DNA of 15,579 nt, from the NCBI GenBank assembly GCA_016281165.1, contig JAEEIC010000271.1, positions 1 to 15,579 of the forward strand, given 5' to 3'. Made by a program: the position numbers and the translations under genes. This DNA comes from Bacillota bacterium. GTDB taxonomy: Bacteria > Bacillota > Clostridia > Peptostreptococcales > Anaerovoracaceae. The notes beneath the pieces are model-generated. The model saw only the letters and a program-made list of their open reading frames with translations. It had not been told where the DNA came from and made no database searches. This document shows, one piece after another, positions 14,338-15,579 of the stretch (within the stretch, counting starts at the first letter, position 1; each line of letters starts with the position of its first letter).

Positions 14338-15579
14338 ATGAAACTGAGCAAAAGACTTATTTCGGTTTTCCTCTGTTTTGCCCTGATAGTGACCATGATG
14401 CCTCTCTCGGTCTTCGCGGCCGAGGATGAGGCGGTCACCATCGACAACGGGTACATAGAGGCCAGCGTATCGACCAGAAACGGCGGCTTCCTCATCAAGA
14501 CCATCGAAGGGAACCTGCTGAAAAAGTCCGATAACAACAAGAAGCTGCTCTACCACAACGGACACTACGACACCTCGTTCGTGTCCTTCAGGGTGGGGAG
14601 CGGCAAGGACGCCAAAGACTACCTCTTCGGAGGCAAGTATCCCGGCTCCAGCGACGTGAGCGTCGCCAAGACCAACGACGGCGAGATCGCGGCGGTCTGG
14701 AGCGTGGACGGCATCACCTTCACCCAGCTCATCACGATGGCCGAGGACAACTCGAACGAGCACGGGATGGTCTCCATCGGCCTTGCCGCCACCAACGGCA
14801 GCGGCAGGGCGGTCCCCGTACAGGCCCGTATCCTTCTGGATACCTGCCTGGGCGACAAGGACTATGCCTGGTACCAGTTCACCGGCATCGACTATACCAC
14901 CACCCTGAGGTCCGAACAGTTCATCACCGACCAGACCACGACGAGGGTATTCTACGCGGTGGATGACGTCGCGGATCCCTCCGTCGCGGCCTACGTGGTG
15001 TCGGAGCCCGAGAAGGTCGCCATCGGCCACTGGAACAACCTGGCCGCCAGCCTCTTCGACTTCGCGCCCGATGAGAGCGTGGGCTTCACCAATTACATCA
15101 ACGATTACCTCACCGCCGACAGCGCCTGCGCCATGTACTACGATCTGGGCACCGTCGCCAGCGGCGGCACCGGATCCGTGGTCAGTTACTACGGCATCTA
15201 TTCCAACAGCAAGGTCAAGCTCGAGAACCGCATCGCGATCAACACTACCTCGCCCATGCGCCTCAACCTCAACAAAGACAAGACGGCCTTCGTCCGCGAG
15301 AGCGACGTCGGTCTCGCCGACTTCGCCGTGACCATCAGCGCCGAGAACTTCAAGAGCGACAGCTCCATGAAGCTGAAGGACGTCAAGCTGGCGGTGACCA
15401 GCACCAGCGGCCTCAGGCCCCTGAGCGACAGCGGTCAGCCCATAAACAATCTGGATTATCTCGACGCCAATCCCCTGACCATACCGTATACGGAGATCGA
15501 CGAGAACGAGACCATCACCAAGACGGTCTACTTCCAGGCGAAGCCCGTGGAGGACGCCAGCTATGAGCGCATCACCATC
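14338..15579 (+). CDS. Secreted protein of unknown function (N-terminal 414 residues, runs off the window)
   Basis: The start at ATG 14338 is fixed by AAGGAGG (14324-14330), which overlaps the stop of the giant gene. A signal peptide covers residues 1 to about 27 (KLSKRLISVFLCFALIVTMM region, ending SVFA). The mature part begins with TIDNGYIEASVSTRNGGFLI, a beta-rich start reminiscent of carbohydrate-active or galactose-mutarotase-like N-terminal domains. It continues with SFRVGSGKDAKDYLFGGKYP, TFTQLITMAED and ARILLDTCLGDKDYAWYQ. Toward the window end, repeated beta-sandwich character suggests further Ig-like domains. No catalytic motif could be fixed. It is in one transcription unit with the giant protein (12-base gap), so both are probably surface or secreted partners under the same control. 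The frame is open to the last base, so its full length is unknown. Confidence 0.88.
   Translation, partial: MKLSKRLISVFLCFALIVTMMPLSVFAAEDEAVTIDNGYIEASVSTRNGGFLIKTIEGNLLKKSDNNKKLLYHNGHYDTSFVSFRVGSGKDAKDYLFGGKYPGSSDVSVAKTNDGEIAAVWSVDGITFTQLITMAEDNSNEHGMVSIGLAATNGSGRAVPVQARILLDTCLGDKDYAWYQFTGIDYTTTLRSEQFITDQTTTRVFYAVDDVADPSVAAYVVSEPEKVAIGHWNNLAASLFDFAPDESVGFTNYINDYLTADSACAMYYDLGTVASGGTGSVVSYYGIYSNSKVKLENRIAINTTSPMRLNLNKDKTAFVRESDVGLADFAVTISAENFKSDSSMKLKDVKLAVTSTSGLRPLSDSGQPINNLDYLDANPLTIPYTEIDENETITKTVYFQAKPVEDASYERITI

Noticed and set aside
1..15579. CRISPR array, tRNA, rRNA, insertion sequence or phage attachment site
   Set aside because: I saw no regularly spaced direct repeats, no tRNA- or rRNA-like stretches, no transposase frame and no flanking terminal repeats.

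Overview
The window looks like a chromosomal segment of a GC-rich, Gram-positive Clostridia-type bacterium, probably a gut Firmicute. The grounds are strong AGGAGG-type ribosome sites, near-consensus TTGACA/TATAAT promoters, an ECF sigma factor linked to a PrsW-type protease, and large secreted Ig-like proteins. Species cannot be told from the sequence. Coding DNA is mostly about 60% GC, except the HRDC gene at 478-1173, which is nearer 45% in the stretches I counted.

Left part (1-1401): the last 45 codons of a probable WYL-domain regulator, a 337-base gap with a terminator directly abutting a perfect consensus promoter, a 231-residue HRDC plus four-cysteine protein, and a fragment resembling the C-terminus of a small antitoxin. 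Next (1402-3692): an IclR-family repressor on the minus strand, divergent from a class V aminotransferase of the alanine/serine-glyoxylate type. Both have readable promoters, and a small palindrome covers the iclR -10. This looks like a local regulator-target pair closed by a terminator.

The right three quarters (about 3740-15579) form one coherent block. Four tightly packed genes encode an ECF sigma factor, a two-helix basic-tailed membrane protein, a seven-helix membrane protein and a PrsW-family intramembrane protease with its family motifs intact. Neighbouring reading frames overlap by 4 to 14 bases. A strong intrinsic terminator follows. Then come a second copy of the two-helix membrane protein, a 2628-residue secreted protein built from Ig-like modules, and a second secreted protein that runs off the window.

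My reading is that this is an envelope-sensing sigma module. The two-helix proteins are candidate anti-sigma or adaptor substrates, PrsW is the candidate releasing protease, and the giant secreted proteins are either the sensor or the output. The gene families and layout are seen in the sequence; the signalling model is inference from the known PrsW-RsiW-SigW system.
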